64,000 nucleotides of DNA from CAWFGW01 sp963849955 (GCA_963849955.1 CAWKJU010000009.1:434001-498000); one strand, 5' to 3'. Counted from the stretch's first letter, positions 9,521 to 19,377 are shown. The notes: a model not told the origin generated them from the letters alone. Translations and numbers: made by a program.

Positions 9521-9772
9521 ATGAAAGTATTAAGTAGAGAATCTCGCATTTTAAAAGTATTTATCACACGAACGTGTAAGTTAAAGTTTGAAGAAATAAA
9601 AAACAAAATCAAAAACTTCAACCAAGGTAACATCGCTTTTTATCATGTAGGTGATGATTATAATTTAATGGAGTTGATGCGATTTCACCCGGATGTAGTT
9701 GTATCAGATTTTGACGCTGGTGAAATTTATATAAGGCATCACGAGGTGTTGAAAAAAGAAAATCCCTTTTAA
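9521..9772 (+). CDS. Small uncharacterised protein with receiver-like segment
   Basis: The 83-residue protein has no signal peptide and no membrane segment. The first half is basic (SRESRILKVFITRTCKLKFEEIKNK, about 5-29); the second half contains LMRFHPDVVVSDFDAGE (about 53-69), which resembles the beta-3 strand and phosphoacceptor region of a response-regulator receiver, though it is far too short for a whole domain. The ATG at 9521 and the strong terminator 9 bases after the stop argue for a real monocistronic gene. It may be a remnant or a diverged partner of the receiver protein at the other end of the neighbouring operon. Function unknown. Confidence 0.7.
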   Translation: MKVLSRESRILKVFITRTCKLKFEEIKNKIKNFNQGNIAFYHVGDDYNLMELMRFHPDVVVSDFDAGEIYIRHHEVLKKENPF

Positions 9773-9780
9773 TATATACC

Positions 9781-9815
9781 AAGCCACTGGAAGATTCAGT
9801 GGCTTTGTTTTTTTA
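9781..9815 (+). terminator. Rho-independent terminator
   Basis: A perfect 9-bp stem AAGCCACTG / CAGTGGCTT with a 7-base loop is followed by a run of T at 9805-9813. It lies just after the 83-residue gene. Confidence 0.9.
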
Positions 9816-10054
9816 TACACTCACCCTACCGCTTACTAAATTCTTCTGAGCAACGCGAAAAAATCAGGACAACAGTTGCTTCTTTATAGCCCTTAGTCAC
9901 TTAATCCTCGATTTATTTAAACTTCCATTTTTTGGAAAAACTTCCTGATAAAAGAATTAAAAACAGTGTAAACATCCTCTATATCCAATTTAACACACTT
10001 TTAGAGGATGGCACATTTTTGACAATTATGAATACAAGAATAAACAAACAGCCT

Positions 10055-13000
10055 ATGAAAACGATTATTAACAATACCACTTTCAAAAGATTTATAATAG
10101 GAGTCATTACTACTTTATTAGCCTCTTCTCAGAGTTTTGGACAACTGGCAATAAGTTCTTCTATGACTTCTGAAATCACAGTCAATGGAAGTAGTGGTAA
10201 TTATGAGTTTTCAATTACCAATAACTCTAACCAAACTCAAAACAACATTCTTATCGATATTGATGTACCTACGGGAATAGAATATATCGCAGCGAGTATT
10301 GGCAGTGTCAATGGTTATGCTATTACAGAATCAAATAGTGCTACAATACAATTTAATTTGCAGACTCTGGAGGCTGATTCTACTGCTATTTTTAACCTGG
10401 ATCTATCGGCAGCATGTAGCGCCATTGATTTTCAACTGGAAGGCGGTATTTTTAGAAACACCATTAAAGCCTCTTATACAGGCTACAACACTTCTCACCA
10501 ATCCAACCCATACAACATTTTATATGCTGCCTTATCAATTCTCGATCTGAGTCCTAAAAATGTCTCGTTAGTCTCTGGTCAAACAGTCACGCGAACCATC
10601 TCTATAATAAATGGTGGAAATGGTTCTATTGATAATTTTATTGTAGTAAACACACAAAGTGCTGAAGTGAACCTCATCGCTGCTTCTGTGGGAACCCTTA
10701 ATGGAAATCAAATTACCTTGTCGAGTGCTGAATTATCCCAAATTGGTAATGGCGATGGTTATTTTGATCAAGATGAAATTATCGATATTTCTATCATCTA
10801 TGAAGCTTTAAGCTGTACGGATAAAACGGTAACATCCACAATTGAAGTGGGCTGGATGAGTACTACTGGATTTTGTCAAAATTCCTTTTCATATGCTAAC
10901 ACCTCCATCGACTTTAGCGAACCGGTGATTGAAATAAGCACGGTTAATAGTCTTGATGCCTGTGCAGATGCTACTACGGGGCAACAACAATCCATCACTT
11001 TAACAAATACGGGCGATGGTGTTGCTGCCAACCTTGTGGTTGATATTTTTAAATCATCGGGTGATGCGTATGATGAATCTTTAATTTCCAAATTTGATAT
11101 CAATTCCATCACTTATAGTTTAAATGGAAGTGCTTTCACCTCAATTGTACCTGCCAGCAGCTCCACCACCTCTTCCACGGGAGAATATGGTTGTTTGGGT
11201 ACAAATGCGATAGGGCAGTTTTTGTTGGAGTTTGAAAAATTAGAGCCTGGTGACGAAATAACTATTATGTGGGATATGTACACCTGCTGTGCGACCACTT
11301 GTGGAGCGCCAGATCGTGGTGGTTGGAAAACGGACCTTACGTATGCAGATGTTTGTGCTGGTGCTTCGTACTCTGCTTCAGCGGTAGGGCAATCGCCTGC
11401 AAATGCTGCTATGACCGTTTTTACAGAATCGGAGCCCGACATCACCAATGGCGCACGGGAACTTTACACTTTTGTGATTTCTACTTTTGAAAACAGTTTT
11501 GAGGTGACTAATGATTCGCGTATTGAACTTCTTTTCACCATCCCCGCAGGGTTAAAACTCGCTGATACGCGTGATATCGTATGGACGAGTGCTCCGGCCC
11601 ACTGGAATAACAGTCTAATTGAATATAACCAAACTACCGGTGATTTAAGGGTGCTTTATGCACTGCCTGAACCGTTTAATTTACCAAAAACAGAGATTCA
11701 ATTGTACTTAACTGCTGATTGTGCAATGGCTGACGCAACTGAAGGTAATAAAACGATTGCCCTGGACATTAATTTAATTCGCGACATCAACTGTGCCAGC
11801 GCCTGTCCGATTCCTTTAGTGTGTAATACCACCATTAACACCTTGTTACACTGTCCTTCTGAAAGCTGCGCTGATGGTGGCATTCGAAACCTTTCGTATG
11901 ATATCTATCGAACATCTTATGGTAAACCAGATTTAAATGAAGACGGTTACCCCGATGCTACCGGGGCTTTGGATTTCAATAAAATAAAAACAAATCGTGT
12001 GATGTTTGGTGATACCTTGAAAGCTGCTATTCAGGGAATTGTTCATAGTGGTGCTGGTATTTCACAATGGAACTTCGGTTATGGCGAAGTATTCATAGAA
12101 GATGGACAAAACACCCAATTAATTAATGCCACGATTCGTGTATTTGATGCTTCAAGCGGAAACTACTTAACTGCCCAGCCCTTCATCAATAGAAACCAGG
12201 TAGGAAAAGATGTGACCTATAAAGCCACGTTAACCCCCTCTACGTTAGGGAGTGCGTTCCAAAATTTTGCTTTTGAAGCAGGAGACAGTGTTTTCTTAGA
12301 GGTTAATCTACAAGTGGTTGTGAATATTGGCGGTAATATACACGAAGTGACCACCAGCGGGAAAATGTATTTAAGTGAAACCTCTAACCCTGTGAGCGAT
12401 GCACAATATTACTGCCATGAGTTCTTAGACAACATCACCTTCATCGGTTATTTTTATGCTGTTTGGGGACCTGAAAACTATACCGTTAGAAACTGTGAAA
12501 CCACCATTCGACAAGAGTTCTTATTTAGCATTGGTAACTGTTGTAACAATTTTGGAGGAGGCAACCTATTTCCTTACGAGTACAGAAACTGGTCTTCGTT
12601 TGCTACTGCGAAGGTGGTTATTCCAACGCATTATACCATCAACTCCATTGATTTACAGCAATACTACACACGAGGAACAAACCAAACATCCACCCAAACG
12701 GTAAGAGAGATCTCCAACGATTACCGCAACAGAGATACGTTAATCTTTGATCTCAGCCAATATTACGACACGGACGAACTTCATCGGTCTGATGATGGCT
12801 TTAGCGGGCAGATGTTTATTAAGCTGTCTCCATCATGCGACATTCCAGAAAACACGTTTCAGGATATTTATTGGGCCTTTAACTTTAATGATACCGAATA
12901 CCTCTCGGGTAACACCACGCAATGGTACAGCAACTCTCCGGATAGAATCCGCTATATTCCCCGCTTAACTACCTTGTCTTCTTCTAACCCAGTAATGGAT

Positions 13001-16000
13001 GGGTTATCCAAAACGGTCACCTGGGATGTGAAAGTAAAAAACAACTCGTGGAACGACTACATCAACCATCCCTGGATGTATTTGATTTCTCCGACCAATG
13101 ATGTGACCATTTCACATGTCATAGACAAGTCAACTCAAGACACCTTAAACCTCACCAATAACCTGTATCAACTGGACACGCTGAACAAAGGGGAAAACAG
13201 AACACTGGAAGTCACGGCTACTTATGCTGCTTGTACACCTGAAAAATTAATTGTTTACTCCGGTTATTCTTGTGAAACTCCTCCTGCCACTTATGCGGAT
13301 GTCAAATGTGGTCACAACAACATGACCCTTAGTGTTGTACCAAAACCTGCACAACTGCAAGTACAAATTAGTGGGCATCAATTGGAAGACTGTAGTCCTT
13401 TAGTTGAAGTGGAGCTACTTATGGCTTCTGTTCGCTTAGGCTCGCTTGATTCGTTGAATTTGTGGGTAACGGTTCCTAATGGACAAAGTATTTTATCGGT
13501 GGATGGATTTACGCAATATGCCTACCCGAATACGGGAAGCTACTCGCCCTTTTCCGACCCCAATTTAGAAGGGTTACAGTATCACATACCCGTGCATTCG
13601 CTTGATAGCTATGTGGCAACAAATGGCTTACCTGGTGTTACCAATGTGGGGCAGAACAAAATAAGTGTGAAAATGCTTTTTGAAATGCAGAACAACTTTG
13701 TTCCTGGCGATCATTTACAATTTACCTTCGAAAGCAAACGTGCGTGTAACGAGCAACTTCCTCAAATTAATTTAGCCTTTGACCCAAGCATCGGTTTTGA
13801 AGACATTGAAATTGATGGTTTAACTACTGAGGCGGGCGACAACTGGAGTGGCAGCTGGGGGGATTTTAACAACGATGGTTTTGATGATCTATTCGTTACT
13901 GAATATAGCACGACCAAACCCAACTCGCTCTATAAAAACAACGGAGACAAAACATTTACAAAAGTTACAACAGGTGCTATTGTAACTGATTTAGCTTCTT
14001 CAATTGCTTCGTCCTGGGCAGATTATGATAACGATGGCGACCTTGACCTGTTTGTGGCGAATAACATTGGTTCTCCTAATTTCTTATACCAAAACAATGG
14101 GGATGAAACCTTTACAAAAATTACTTCCGGACATATCGTAACGTATGATGGGTACAGTCACGGGGCTACCTGGGCGGATTACAACTTAGATGGTTATTTA
14201 GACCTTTTTGTAAGCGATTTTATGCCAACGCGTGTTAACCTCTTATACAAGAACTTAGGGAATGGCAGCTTTGAGTTGATTACCTCTGGTGATATTACGG
14301 CTGTGAGTGCACACTCCATTGGTGCTTCCTGGGCGGATGTAGATGGTGACGGAGACCCCGATTTATTTGTACCCAATGCTGGTGAAAATAATTTTTTTTA
14401 CCGTAACTCGGGCGGTGAACTTTCTCTTGAGCCAACAAGTGCCTTAATGGCTGCTACTACGTATTCGACCGGTGGTTCGTGGGGTGATTTTGATAACGAT
14501 GGTGACCTGGACTTATTCGTTGCGAACGGAGCACACACAGCGAATCAACTGTATGCAAATGACGGCACAGGTACTTTCACAGCAACTAATGGCGTAATTT
14601 CTCAGGATACTAAAGACTCACACGGTAGCACCTGGATTGATGTGGACAACGATGGCGATTTGGATCTTTTCGTCACCAACGACCGGGCTGAAACGAACCA
14701 GTTTTACACCAACAATGGTGATGGTACTTTTTCGGTGTTCGAGAGTGGACTTATGGTTGGATTACAGAATTCGTTTGGAACGGCCATTGCCGATATAGAG
14801 AACGATGGCGACCTGGACTTATTTATTGCCAACCACTCCGGTGAAGAAAATGTGGTCTTCAACAACACCACTGGTTCGTGTGAAAACTCCTTCTGCGCTA
14901 CATTAGTTGGCACCACGTCTAACCGTACTGCCGTGGGAGCAAAAGTAACTGCTTCCGCAAGCATTTATGGAACCACAAAAATACAAACGCGTGAAGTTAG
15001 CACACAAACTGGTGGTGGTTCTGGTAGCCAAAACTCGATGAAAATTCATTTTGGTTTGGGTGATGCTACTCAGATTGACTTACTGCGTATTGAATGGCCA
15101 AGTGGTGTGGTGCAACAAATCATCAACCAACCTGCTGGAGAGTGCATCACCATTTACGAAGAAGCTGGTTCGTTAGTAACCGGTACGGCTTATTTAGATG
15201 ACAATCAAAACTGTATACAGGATGCTGGCGAGCTGCCCTTAGCTCATCGCGAAATTATCATTGCCCCACTCGGTCGTAAAGTTTACACGGATAAAAATGG
15301 AAACTACCAAACGTATCTGATTGATGGCGAATATACCTTGGCTAGTGCGGCTTCCGGCAACTTCGCACCTACTTGTGCAGCACAAGCACTATCGGTCACA
15401 GGAGCCGGAAACAATTTTTATGCAGGCAATGACTTCGGTTTTAGTGCGCTGTGCGCTTCGCCTGATTTGGAAGTTGTACTCGGTACTGCTGCCATGCGAA
15501 GAGGCTTTGGAACTGATTTGTTCATCACGATAAAAAACAAAGGAGGCGCTACGGCTAACAACGTGGCTTTGAAGTTACATGTCCCAGAGGGCATTACCCC
15601 TACCCGTGCTTCTACGGCTTGGAACTATGAATTAAACGACACCTTGTACTGGTACTTCGGAGAAATAGAACCAGAGCAAGAAATTGCCTTAACAGTGCGT
15701 GACTCCGTAACGCTAGCGTTGTTAATTGGTGACCGCGTGCAGCATACCGCACAACTAACCATGGATAACTTAACGGACTGCAACCTTGAAAACAACACCA
15801 TGGTGTTAGCCGAAGAAATTGTGGGCGCCATTGATCCGAACGACAAACAAATAGCTTTTTCTGATGGATATGACCGAGATTATGCCTTGAAAAATGAGGT
15901 ATTCACTTATAAAATTCGTTTTCAAAACATCGGAACCTATTATGCGACACGGGTAATTATTAAAGATACACTTGACCACCAGTTAGATATTTCTGCAATA

Positions 16001-16546
16001 GATAAAATAATAAGCAGCCATACATACAAGGTCACCGTTGAAGGCCGTGTGGTTACCTGGGTATTTGACAACATCAACTTACCTGCTGCGCAAGATGACG
16101 AAGAAAGCAGTCACGGATTTGTAAGTTTTCAAATTAAAACTGTAAGCGATGCAGCCATTAATTCGGTGATAAGCAACACGGCAAACATCCAATTTGACTT
16201 TGAAGATTACATTGCTACCAATGAGGTTAGCAAAGAAGTGTTGAGTGCACACCCACGCAGCTCAGCACCCCAAGGCAAAGTGCACCTTAGCCCCAACCCC
16301 GCTACAGGAAACACCACCATTACCTTATGGAACACGACACAAACAAGTGAAAGCCAATTTGATCAGCAGGTTTACTTCTCCGAGATTAGTGTTCTTACAG
16401 TTGATGGAAAAATTGCCAGCAACCATGAGGTAACAACCACCTTAAGCCACCAGATCAACATCAGCCAGTTGGCAGTGGGTATGTATTTGATTCAGGTAAA
16501 AGACCGACTAGGTAATGTCTATTATGGAAAGCTGATTAAGAATTAA
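10055..16546 (+). CDS. Large secreted FG-GAP / ASPIC-UnbV repeat protein with T9SS sorting domain
   Basis: The secreted protein has about 2163 residues. A signal peptide (MKTIINNTTFKRFIIGVITT, cleavage after SQSFG) starts at ATG 10055; an ATG at 10028 would add nine residues. DUF11/CARDB-like beta-sandwich repeats fill the first 1200 residues. At least seven FG-GAP/VCBS-type units with DNDGDLDLFV-like calcium loops cover about 1262-1605. An ASPIC/UnbV domain (NRTAVGAKV...IEWPSG) follows at 1622-1698, an SdrD-B-like domain (DDNQNCIQDAGE) at 1705-1778, a DUF7619-type domain (GAIDPNDKQ) at 1918-2058, and a T9SS type A sorting domain (LSPNPATGN ... YGKLIKN) at the end. It should be exported by T9SS and displayed or released as an adhesin-like protein. 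Its 3' end shares sequence with the repeats of the array that follows. Confidence 0.88.
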   Translation: MKTIINNTTFKRFIIGVITTLLASSQSFGQLAISSSMTSEITVNGSSGNYEFSITNNSNQTQNNILIDIDVPTGIEYIAASIGSVNGYAITESNSATIQFNLQTLEADSTAIFNLDLSAACSAIDFQLEGGIFRNTIKASYTGYNTSHQSNPYNILYAALSILDLSPKNVSLVSGQTVTRTISIINGGNGSIDNFIVVNTQSAEVNLIAASVGTLNGNQITLSSAELSQIGNGDGYFDQDEIIDISIIYEALSCTDKTVTSTIEVGWMSTTGFCQNSFSYANTSIDFSEPVIEISTVNSLDACADATTGQQQSITLTNTGDGVAANLVVDIFKSSGDAYDESLISKFDINSITYSLNGSAFTSIVPASSSTTSSTGEYGCLGTNAIGQFLLEFEKLEPGDEITIMWDMYTCCATTCGAPDRGGWKTDLTYADVCAGASYSASAVGQSPANAAMTVFTESEPDITNGARELYTFVISTFENSFEVTNDSRIELLFTIPAGLKLADTRDIVWTSAPAHWNNSLIEYNQTTGDLRVLYALPEPFNLPKTEIQLYLTADCAMADATEGNKTIALDINLIRDINCASACPIPLVCNTTINTLLHCPSESCADGGIRNLSYDIYRTSYGKPDLNEDGYPDATGALDFNKIKTNRVMFGDTLKAAIQGIVHSGAGISQWNFGYGEVFIEDGQNTQLINATIRVFDASSGNYLTAQPFINRNQVGKDVTYKATLTPSTLGSAFQNFAFEAGDSVFLEVNLQVVVNIGGNIHEVTTSGKMYLSETSNPVSDAQYYCHEFLDNITFIGYFYAVWGPENYTVRNCETTIRQEFLFSIGNCCNNFGGGNLFPYEYRNWSSFATAKVVIPTHYTINSIDLQQYYTRGTNQTSTQTVREISNDYRNRDTLIFDLSQYYDTDELHRSDDGFSGQMFIKLSPSCDIPENTFQDIYWAFNFNDTEYLSGNTTQWYSNSPDRIRYIPRLTTLSSSNPVMDGLSKTVTWDVKVKNNSWNDYINHPWMYLISPTNDVTISHVIDKSTQDTLNLTNNLYQLDTLNKGENRTLEVTATYAACTPEKLIVYSGYSCETPPATYADVKCGHNNMTLSVVPKPAQLQVQISGHQLEDCSPLVEVELLMASVRLGSLDSLNLWVTVPNGQSILSVDGFTQYAYPNTGSYSPFSDPNLEGLQYHIPVHSLDSYVATNGLPGVTNVGQNKISVKMLFEMQNNFVPGDHLQFTFESKRACNEQLPQINLAFDPSIGFEDIEIDGLTTEAGDNWSGSWGDFNNDGFDDLFVTEYSTTKPNSLYKNNGDKTFTKVTTGAIVTDLASSIASSWADYDNDGDLDLFVANNIGSPNFLYQNNGDETFTKITSGHIVTYDGYSHGATWADYNLDGYLDLFVSDFMPTRVNLLYKNLGNGSFELITSGDITAVSAHSIGASWADVDGDGDPDLFVPNAGENNFFYRNSGGELSLEPTSALMAATTYSTGGSWGDFDNDGDLDLFVANGAHTANQLYANDGTGTFTATNGVISQDTKDSHGSTWIDVDNDGDLDLFVTNDRAETNQFYTNNGDGTFSVFESGLMVGLQNSFGTAIADIENDGDLDLFIANHSGEENVVFNNTTGSCENSFCATLVGTTSNRTAVGAKVTASASIYGTTKIQTREVSTQTGGGSGSQNSMKIHFGLGDATQIDLLRIEWPSGVVQQIINQPAGECITIYEEAGSLVTGTAYLDDNQNCIQDAGELPLAHREIIIAPLGRKVYTDKNGNYQTYLIDGEYTLASAASGNFAPTCAAQALSVTGAGNNFYAGNDFGFSALCASPDLEVVLGTAAMRRGFGTDLFITIKNKGGATANNVALKLHVPEGITPTRASTAWNYELNDTLYWYFGEIEPEQEIALTVRDSVTLALLIGDRVQHTAQLTMDNLTDCNLENNTMVLAEEIVGAIDPNDKQIAFSDGYDRDYALKNEVFTYKIRFQNIGTYYATRVIIKDTLDHQLDISAIDKIISSHTYKVTVEGRVVTWVFDNINLPAAQDDEESSHGFVSFQIKTVSDAAINSVISNTANIQFDFEDYIATNEVSKEVLSAHPRSSAPQGKVHLSPNPATGNTTITLWNTTQTSESQFDQQVYFSEISVLTVDGKIASNHEVTTTLSHQINISQLAVGMYLIQVKDRLGNVYYGKLIKN

Positions 16547-16732
16547 ACTTGTATTGTTTACTCAACTCCTATCCGATGATTATGCGTATATTATACGTAT
16601 AATCATCGGGTATTATTTTTTACTGTTTTATAATAAAGTGGGTTATTAGGTTTTAAATTAAGATTTTGTGTTATTTTAGAGAAAGTAATTATATAAAAGG
16701 AATATGAACAATGTTCATATACAACTGTTGTG
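16521..16732 (+). repeat. Rpt-A right half (copy R0) at left edge of the cassette array
   Basis: The stretch starts inside the last codons of the giant T9SS gene (GAAAGCTGATTAAGAATTAA) and runs through the CCGATGATTAT hairpin, a T-rich stretch, an AT-rich spacer (TTTTGTGTTATTTTAG) and a small palindrome (ATATGAACA / TGTTCATAT) to a GTTGTG box at 16727-16732. The same order of parts recurs at 19.53-19.72, 21.18-21.39 and 24.34-24.54 kb. This copy lacks the left half (TAGCGCAAGG...). Confidence 0.8.
16573..16620 (+). terminator. Terminator of the giant T9SS gene
   Basis: An almost perfect 18-bp inverted repeat (CCGATGATTATGCGTATA / TATACGTATAATCATCGG) is followed by TATTATTTTTT. Near-identical hairpins recur at 19559-19595, 21230-21264 and 24393-24418, with paired base changes that keep the stem intact. 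Confidence 0.8.
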
Positions 16733-16739
16733 TGGCAAT

Positions 16740-17264
16740 ATGAAGAAAATGAAAATCAGACATTTAATCTTACTGACTTTAATACTATCGATCAGTGGAT
16801 GTACGCCACCCCTATTGCAATGCTTTCTGAAATTTACCGACTACGAGAAAACATACGAATTTGACTTCTCTAAGGAAGAATTGAAAAATCGAATTGTAGA
16901 TGCTTATACATATGACAAAAGCCTGCTCTTGAAAAATTTTGGACTGACTCTAATTGAAAGTGAAGCAGTAAATTCAGAATATAGACAAAGCTTTGACATT
17001 TGGTTGGACAAACAAAATTGGGACGAAGTAAAATCAGATATCAGAAACAACACAGCGGACACTATGAACTTGTTAATTGGAAAATTTCACAGCAGAAAGC
17101 AAATTCAATTATTGGGAATCATTAACGGTGATATTGATAAGTCCAGTTTGACCATTACGAACATTGAATACCAAAGACGAAGAGCTTGTGAGAAGGATAA
17201 AGACTTTTACAAACTGAAAATTTCAAATAAGATTGATAAGAAACTAATTGAAAAAATAAAATAA
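16740..17264 (+). CDS. Cassette gene: uncharacterised lipoprotein
   Basis: The lipoprotein of about 174 residues starts at ATG 16740 (MKKMKIRHLILLTLILSISG) with lipobox SISGC, so it should be lipid-anchored. The mature part is charged and has no domain I recognise. It lies 9 bases after a GTTGTG box. A palindromic attC-like site whose outer motif TGCCCACAACA is nearly the reverse complement of that box (TGTTGTGTGGCA) follows 4 bases after its stop. It therefore looks like the first mobile cassette of the array. An ATG at 16704 exists but would put the box inside the gene. Confidence 0.7.
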   Translation: MKKMKIRHLILLTLILSISGCTPPLLQCFLKFTDYEKTYEFDFSKEELKNRIVDAYTYDKSLLLKNFGLTLIESEAVNSEYRQSFDIWLDKQNWDEVKSDIRNNTADTMNLLIGKFHSRKQIQLLGIINGDIDKSSLTITNIEYQRRRACEKDKDFYKLKISNKIDKKLIEKIK

Positions 17265-17268
17265 ATAC

Positions 17269-17402
17269 TGCCCACAACACAGCATATAGCTTATGGCGGG
17301 TGAACGGCTGCCAGCAAGGTTTTTGCTCCGTAGCCAACTTTGGTTTCGGGTGACAAGAAAGTGCCTTGTAACCGCCACAAAGCCATATGCAAAACGTTGT
17401 GT
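17269..17402 (+). repeat. attC-like imperfect palindrome
   Basis: A 134-bp site begins TGCCCACAACACAGCATATAG and ends GCCATATGCAAAACGTTGTG. The outer arms pair: CACAAC with GTTGTG, GCATAT with ATATGC, GCTT with AAGC, GGCGG with CCGCC, with unpaired bases between, as in integron attC sites (R''-L''...L'-R'). It sits between two co-directional small genes, and the next start codon follows its end by 9 bases. Confidence 0.65.
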
Positions 17403-17411
17403 TCCATATTA

Positions 17412-18723
17412 ATGAGACGACCAATCATCATAAAGATTTTCAGCTTACTGATAAACACTCTAATATGCCTAATCGGTGCATTAATAGCGTTGTACTTTCA
17501 AAACTGGTTTGGGTGTAGTGACACATATTCGTTATTGTTCTGGACAATTCCTCTCGCAACTGGACTTGCTGTTAGTGGACAAACAATCCTGAGCCTTTTC
17601 AGGACAGAAAATCGACTACTTCGACTATTACTCACAGTTTTGACCGCAGGACTTATTGCCTTTGGCTTTGTTTATTTGGTCTATCTGTTCCTTGGTCCGT
17701 GGATTAATGCCTTTAGCATACCTGTATTCTATCTATGGATAGCAGGTACATTTGGACAACTTTTATTTCTTGACTTGCTTTTACCTCAAACAGTCGAGAA
17801 TCTTAAACCAACGAAAACAGTTCTTGGAATGGCTGCCTTCCCATTGACAGTGATTGCAATTGTCATCGGCATATATGCAATATTTTTTGCAAGCTCCTAC
17901 TTGAAAAAGCCTGAACCAGAGAAATTCCTGATTCCTATAAACTTTGAAGGAAAAGTAAGAATCGTTTATGGAGAAGAATGTGGTATCAATCCGTCAATAA
18001 TAAGGACTTATTGCCTTTGGCTTTGTTTATTTGGTCTATCTGTTCCTTGGTCCGTGGATTAATGCCTTTAGCATACCTGTATTCTATCTATGGATAGCAG
18101 GTACATTTGGACAACTTTTATTTCTTGACTTGCTTTTACCTCAAACAGTCGAGAATCTTAAACCAACGAAAACAGTTCTTGGAATGGCTGCCTTCCCATT
18201 GACAGTGATTGCAATTGTCATCGGCATATATGCAATATTTTTTGCAAGCTCCTACTTGAAAAAGCCTGAACCAGAGAAATTCCTGATTCCTATAAACTTT
18301 GAAGGAAAAGTAAGAATCGTTTATGGAGAAGAATGTGGTATCAATCCGTCAATAATAAATGGTAGACGAGAACTTCAAATCCCAAACAATGGTTTGCTAA
18401 TAATTCAACCTAAGTTTGAAGCTGGAATTATTGACCATGAATATTATTTCGTTGACCAGAATGGAAATAAAACCGAAATCATGCAATATGAAAATTACGC
18501 AGACGGAACGAAAAATATTCCCGGTGTTCAATTAGGCGGTTCAGGAAGCATGGGAGGAGCAATGCCAGATGGTAGTAGTTCAAGTGAATCCCCATTAGCG
18601 ATACATTTTACAGACTTATATGTTCACAACTCAAGAGAACTTTCAAATAGAGAATACACCTTGCGAGAGAGACAAATTGATTCCTTAACAACAGCTTTAG
18701 TGGATGAATGTAGAAATAAATAA
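17412..18723 (+). pseudogene. Cassette gene: membrane protein (DUF6843-like C-terminus) broken by a tandem duplication
   Basis: With one copy of the 355-bp duplication removed, the gene would encode about 318 residues starting MRRPIIIKIFSLLINTLICL: five or so membrane segments, then a soluble extracytoplasmic domain (EKFLIPINFEGKVRIVYGEE...DGILxxxP-like, GVQLGGSGSMGG) resembling DUF6843. The duplication (17648-18358) adds 355 bases, which is not a multiple of three, so the frame is lost: the first frame stops at 18062 and the second half is only readable from within the copy (18031 on). The gene follows an attC-like GTTGTG end and is followed by another CACACAAC box. It could be a natural slippage or recombination event or an assembly error. 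Confidence 0.8.
17648..18358 (+). repeat. Perfect 355-bp tandem direct duplication
   Basis: Unit 1 (17648-18002) and unit 2 (18003-18357) are identical by eye over their whole length, both starting AGGACTTATTGCC and ending CCGTCAATAATA. The junction lies within the coding region and shifts the frame by one base. Confidence 0.95.
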
Positions 18724-18732
18724 AAGAGAAAA

Positions 18733-18810
18733 CGGCACACAACACGGTATATGGCAAATAGGGCGTAGTGGTTTACGACAGTTAAGCCCTATTTACAAAC
18801 ACCGCCAAAA
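18733..18810 (+). repeat. attC-like left arm fused to Rpt-A
   Basis: The stretch begins CGGCACACAACACGGTATAT and contains the internal inverted repeat AATAGGGC...GCCCTATT, ending in ACCGCCAAAA. It looks like the 5' part (R''-L'') of an attC-like site. The matching right arm with GTTGTG is absent because Rpt-A copy R1 starts here instead. Confidence 0.5.
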
Positions 18811-18900
18811 CCCCATAGCGCAAGGTTAAGCGTAGCGGTCCTTGTGCTTACTAATTATTTGCAGTTACTCCTTTGTTGGTGACAACACCAGCAATGGTGA
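18811..18900 (+). repeat. Rpt-A copy R1
   Basis: Core repeat CCCCATAGCGCAAGG ... TTATTTGCAGTTACTCC ... CACCAGCAATGG. Two hairpins are possible: GCGCAAGG with CCTTGTGC, and TTGTTGGTG with CACCAGCAA. It lacks the terminator and promoter-like right half. The same core recurs eight more times up to 30.0 kb, always in this orientation. Confidence 0.85.
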
Positions 18901-18942
18901 AGTTAGCAACAACGAAGTACAAAATAATCAAATAACCTTTAT

Positions 18943-19377
18943 ATGAAATCATTGATTTTCTCACTATTGATAATGCTTGGCATATCCCAACTATTTGGTC
19001 AACAACTTACTAAAAACACATTCCTTGGATCTTGGAAGGTTGTAGATTCTCAAATTATCCCTGAAATGAAAATAGGGTTAGATGCTAATGGTAAAAAGAT
19101 GATGGAACAAATGAGAACGGGATTTATTGGCACTATTTTCAACTTTAAATCAAGTGGTGAATTCAATATTAAATTCTCAAATACAATTCCCGAATTCTTG
19201 AAAGAATTAGAATTCGTCAACAATACCAAATGGCAAATTCAGGATGGTCAAATGATTGCTATTGGAACAATAGAAGATGAATATTCTCTAATGGGTATTA
19301 TCGTAGTGCTAAAACAAAATAAGAAGTTTTTCATATTGGACGAATCTCCATTCATTCTGGAGGTTCAAGAATTTTAA
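18943..19377 (+). CDS. Cassette gene: secreted lipocalin-like hypothetical protein
   Basis: The 144-residue protein starts at ATG 18943 with a signal peptide MKSLIFSLLIMLGISQLFGQ (cleavage after LFG). The mature part (FLGSWKVVDSQ ... GEFNIKFSN ... KWQIQDGQM) has the spacing of small lipocalin-like or META-like beta-barrel proteins common in Bacteroidota, where GSW near the N-terminus is typical. No catalytic motif is visible. It lies between Rpt-A copies R1 and R2. No clear GTTG/CAAC boundary motifs flank it, unlike its neighbours. Confidence 0.75.
   Translation: MKSLIFSLLIMLGISQLFGQQLTKNTFLGSWKVVDSQIIPEMKIGLDANGKKMMEQMRTGFIGTIFNFKSSGEFNIKFSNTIPEFLKELEFVNNTKWQIQDGQMIAIGTIEDEYSLMGIIVVLKQNKKFFILDESPFILEVQEF

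Noticed and set aside
15321..15533. Open frames overlapping the giant T9SS gene and other long genes on either strand
   Set aside because: They lie wholly inside well-supported genes, have no family features and no start signals of their own; they are shadows.
17155..17424. Minus-strand frame across the first attC-like site
   Set aside because: It spans a non-coding palindrome and the ends of two plus-strand genes and looks like no protein.
18031..18723. Second half of the duplicated membrane gene as an independent gene
   Set aside because: Its start lies inside a duplicated internal segment; it is the remainder of one broken gene, not a separate one.
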